Positions 61,231-64,000 of a stretch of DNA of 64,000 nt are shown here, in pieces. The stretch is taken from positions 48,838,302 through 48,902,301 of the forward strand of contig CATQJL010000223.1 in the NCBI GenBank assembly GCA_958299035.1. The letters run 5' to 3'. The notes below the pieces were generated by a model. That model ran no database searches. It worked only from the letters and a program-made list of their open reading frames with translations, and was not told the DNA's origin. The stretch's first letter is position 1. Each line of letters starts with the position of its first letter. The position numbers and the translations under genes were made by a program. The stretch is from Cylicocyclus nassatus (Eukaryota > Nematoda > Chromadorea > Rhabditida > Strongylidae).

Positions 61231-62244
61231 TTAGGTCGGTGCAAAAGTTTTGTCAGTTTTTTCGATCCATCGGCAAACATGTTAGAATGAAGATAAGCTA
61301 ACACTTCAATATGAACCCGATGCAGAATTTCCTCCTCTTTCCAACTGCTAAACTATCATTGTGTTTCGTTGCGAGAGTGACGAGAAATCTGCTAGAAATT
61401 GCACTCGTTTTTACCACCTCCAACTTTCGCTAATTTTCAAAATTTTCATGTGAGACTTTCGGAGGAGCCCTAATAACCAACAGATAGAGCGAACCTTTTG
61501 CCAACAGAAGCAATTTTTTCCTTTTTTTCAGCTGCTTTTTCAAACTTTTGTTAAATAATTCTCTAAAAGTCTCGTGTTTTGGAAAAAACGCCATAACCTG
61601 TTATTGCACCAAACACTGCAAAATCTACAGAATGCTGAGATTTCAACACTTGATTATTACTACGCTACCATTACACAGTAAATGAGCGGTTTTCACTTCA
61701 AATCATGATGATTTTGAGACATAGGTTACCTTAGTGCGCACTCCTGAAATTGAGAAATACTGCGATTTTCCCCCGCAAAATTCGCCTTTCCCGACAAAAA
61801 AGGCAAGTTTTAGAAGAAGGAGAAAAAGTTACATCGAATGATAACTGAAGTGTTTAACATTTTATGTTTTACGAAGTTAAAATAGGCTGAATGTAAAATT
61901 GGGTCACTTCAAAAAATAAATCGTAGAAATTTTGAAAGACAAGCCATAGAGCTACAAAAAAAATTGCTTCTGTTGGCAAAAGGTTTGCTCTATCTGTTGG
62001 TTATTAGGGCTCCTCCGAAAGTCTCACATGAAAATTTTGAAAATTAGCGAAAGTTGGAGGTGGTAAAAACGAGTGGTTGTAATTTCTAGCAGATATCTCG
62101 TCACTCTCGCAACGAAACACAATGATAGTTTAGCAGCTGGAAAGAGGAAGAAATTATACATCGGATACATTTTGAAGTGTTTGTTCATTCTAACGTGTTT
62201 GCCGATGGATCGAAAAAACTGACAAAACTTTTGCACCAACCTAA
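61231..62244. mobile_element. 1014-bp palindromic mariner MITE
   Basis: Ends TTAGGTCGGTGCAAAAGTTT and the inverse of TTAGGTTGGTGCAAAAGTTT, with TA at 61229-61230 and 62245-62246. The inverted halves run to the centre near 61735. No transposase. Confidence 0.92.
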
Positions 62245-62246
62245 TA

Positions 62247-63786
62247 TAATAATATGCAGCCCCAGAAGAGATTTAGTAATTCAGAAAAGATGTTTATTAC
62301 AATTAGATGACTTGATATCCAGTTATCGTTTCTGTTAGTGAGAAAAGCTATAATTGGCTTATGCACACTAGTCACTTGACGTGAGTAATGTTTTTTTTTC
62401 AGACAGGGCTCCAGCTTGGGAGCAATCGAATAAATATTCTTGAAGCTCAACAACATGCTAAAAAATATGTTAATAACAGTATTAAAGTAGGGTCGAACAA
62501 GATCGAAAGATGAACTTTCTTTCCCAAGCTCGTTTTGTTCTCAGCATACTGTAATGTTTTGAGTGTAGATAAACGGACACCTAATGGCTTGTTCTTCCTT
62601 GGTCTCGATGAAAATCGGTTCAAATGAAGAGCTATCCGGTTTCTCGCGAAATAGAATTACAGTTCTTTGACTTCTTTTGATATATGAAAATGCCTGACTG
62701 CACCATTTACACTCTAACAAGAATTTTGGTTAAATATGCAAACTGCACATTTTCTAGAATGGGGTTGGCCACGAGGTCTTGTCTCTATTGTTTTTTTCTT
62801 AGTGTTTCATAACAGTTTTGTATGAAAAGGCGTAGATGGGTTTTATTTTTTACCCAAGAAATACACATCCTGTAGTTACACCACCTCGTAATGGAAATTG
62901 TGCAATTGCACTCATTAGCAGAAAAACTACTCCACTATAGTTACCTGTCTTTATTTCATCGGCATTTTTCGTTGAAACAAGTCGCATCGAAAACATCGTT
63001 TGCGCAAAGTGCGCACCACTTTTGAGATTACTTTTTACTTGCAACAAAAACTTGCTCATCCGGAAAAGTGCACGTTGATGAGGTGAAAGCTCTTTTTGCG
63101 ATTATCTCATTGTCAAATCCGCTATGATTGCGTAGTTTTCGGTTGTATTCACCATTAATTCCACTAGGCTTGTTTTTTGTGCAATTTTTCTTGCAGCATG
63201 TCACTGCCCGTTGTCGACGGGTAAGATAACGAGATAACGAGGCCGGGGGATGAGTTATGGCCGTACTGTTTGCCGAGTAGGGGGCAACGTTTGCTTTGCG
63301 TCCTCGACGGGGCTGGCCCTCGTATTGACCTCGACGGCGACGTCGCGTGCAAACGTCGCATGCGCGCGATTCTGTCGCGCGGCGCCAATCTGGGACGCCG
63401 CGGCGGCTGCAGCGCAGCGTTTGCTCGCTTCTGCTTTTGCTTCTGCCGCTTCTTTGCAGCTCAGCGCTTCTTTAGCCATTTTTTGTCCATTAGTCGCTTT
63501 GCATGACTCATTCCTCTCTGCCAATACCAACTAATGGCATAGCTCGTAATGTTGTTCGCGCCTTTGTAAATCACGCTGTAATTTTGCTCATCCGATGAGT
63601 CAGAGAAATTTTCCCTGCATTTCCTAACCTCTTCCAAGTTTGAGTAACTGTTTTTCAGTGCAAAGACTGTGCCGAATCGATCGAGAGCTACCCCTTATCA
63701 TCGCAATCTTCAGCGAGATGACTCACTCGGGCGACTATTAATTCATCATCGTACTGGTATCTGGCGCTTCCACACCTTTGACGTCA
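62247..63786. promoter_or_regulatory. ina-1 upstream region and probable 5' UTR
   Basis: AT-rich DNA passes into a GC-rich block (about 63230-63500). A good 3' splice site, tgtttttcag, ends at 63658, 128 bp before the ina-1 ATG. It may be the acceptor of a 5'-UTR intron or of spliced-leader trans-splicing. No TATA box or other named element was recognised. Confidence 0.45.
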
Positions 63787-63962
63787 ATGTTACGACGGCG
63801 TTTCTCGCGGTCGTTCACGATCGTTTTTGCCGTTGTTTCACTTAATCTTCACGCTATAAGCGGTTTCAATTTGGATGTTTATGCTCCGATCTACAAATAC
63901 GGCCAGGAGAACACCTACTTTGGGTATACAGTGGCTGAGCACTTCAAGGTTGATGAACCTGT
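63787..63962 (+). CDS. ina-1: Integrin alpha chain, first coding exon
   Basis: The ATG at 63787 opens a signal peptide (basic MLRRRFSRSF, then a hydrophobic core ending near AISG). The mature N-terminus of an integrin alpha beta-propeller follows: FNLDVYAPIYKYG, then FGYTVAEHF. It stops at a GT donor after two bases of a Val codon (63962), just before the expected LLVGAPR-type motif. The pattern matches nematode INA-1, the laminin-binding alpha integrin of neurons and epithelia, rather than PAT-2. The rest of the gene lies beyond the window. Confidence in integrin alpha is high, in the ina-1 assignment fairly high. Confidence 0.88.
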
Positions 63963-64000
63963 GTAAGTCTTCATATTTTATCTATCTGTCTTCTTCATTT

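Noticed and set aside
63255..63530. Minus-strand Ala/Glu-rich ORF opposite the ina-1 upstream region
   Set aside because: Open frames are expected in GC-rich DNA and two other frames are open too. No splice partners or known domain.
63634..63644. CCAAGTTTGAG, matching the 3' end of nematode SL1
   Set aside because: Only 11 bases match. The rest of the leader and the Sm-site structure of an SL RNA gene are absent, so it is probably chance.

Overview
This window is nuclear DNA from a nematode, most likely clade V (rhabditid/strongylid). Genes are split into many small exons. Most introns are around 50 nt, with GT donors and tttcag-like acceptors, except where transposons have expanded them. 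Two genes match Caenorhabditis proteins closely: TAX-4 and INA-1. No ORF runs the length of a gene, so most calls here were made by translating exon by exon and requiring splice sites and reading phase to agree.

Layout. 1-5255: a tandem array of ten units (402 or 438 bp), each with a plus-strand tRNA-Cys(GCA) and a minus-strand tRNA-Arg(UCG). Several copies are broken, and one unit is split by a 950-bp foldback mariner-type MITE. 5256-6959: no gene seen. 6960-11102: a 4.1-kb element with roughly 1-kb inverted arms. It holds the C-terminal half of a Tc1-like transposase and a 248-bp insertion bearing a hammerhead-like motif. 11565-16737 (minus): a divergent aromatic-L-amino-acid/histidine-decarboxylase-like enzyme in 14 exons. 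17555-27227 (minus): an unrecognised single-pass membrane protein in 11 exons, its introns crowded with MITEs and an RTE retrotransposon corpse. 27613-36200 (minus): a complete 19-exon cyclic-nucleotide-gated channel gene, the tax-4 orthologue (754 aa predicted). 36201-42431: transposon-rich spacer. About 42432-53795 (plus): a large unrecognised gene with coiled-coil-like exons, a membrane segment, long acidic/serine-rich tracts and an AMPK-beta/CBM48-type glycogen-binding domain. 55448-63786: AT-rich spacer with a 1014-bp palindromic mariner MITE. 63787-end (plus): first coding exon of an integrin alpha gene (ina-1).

Functional reading. Three genes lie head to tail on the minus strand (tax-4, the membrane protein, the decarboxylase). 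The first gap is only about 385 bp, so co-transcription is possible but not shown. TAX-4 is the cGMP-gated channel of sensory neurons, and decarboxylases of this family make or are derived from makers of biogenic amines. INA-1 is the laminin-type integrin alpha chain. The rest of the window is mostly MITEs of at least five kinds, several with clear target-site duplications: mariner type (TA), Harbinger type (TTA/TAA), hAT type (8 bp), TTAA type, and a CAAGG-ended group (TTA).
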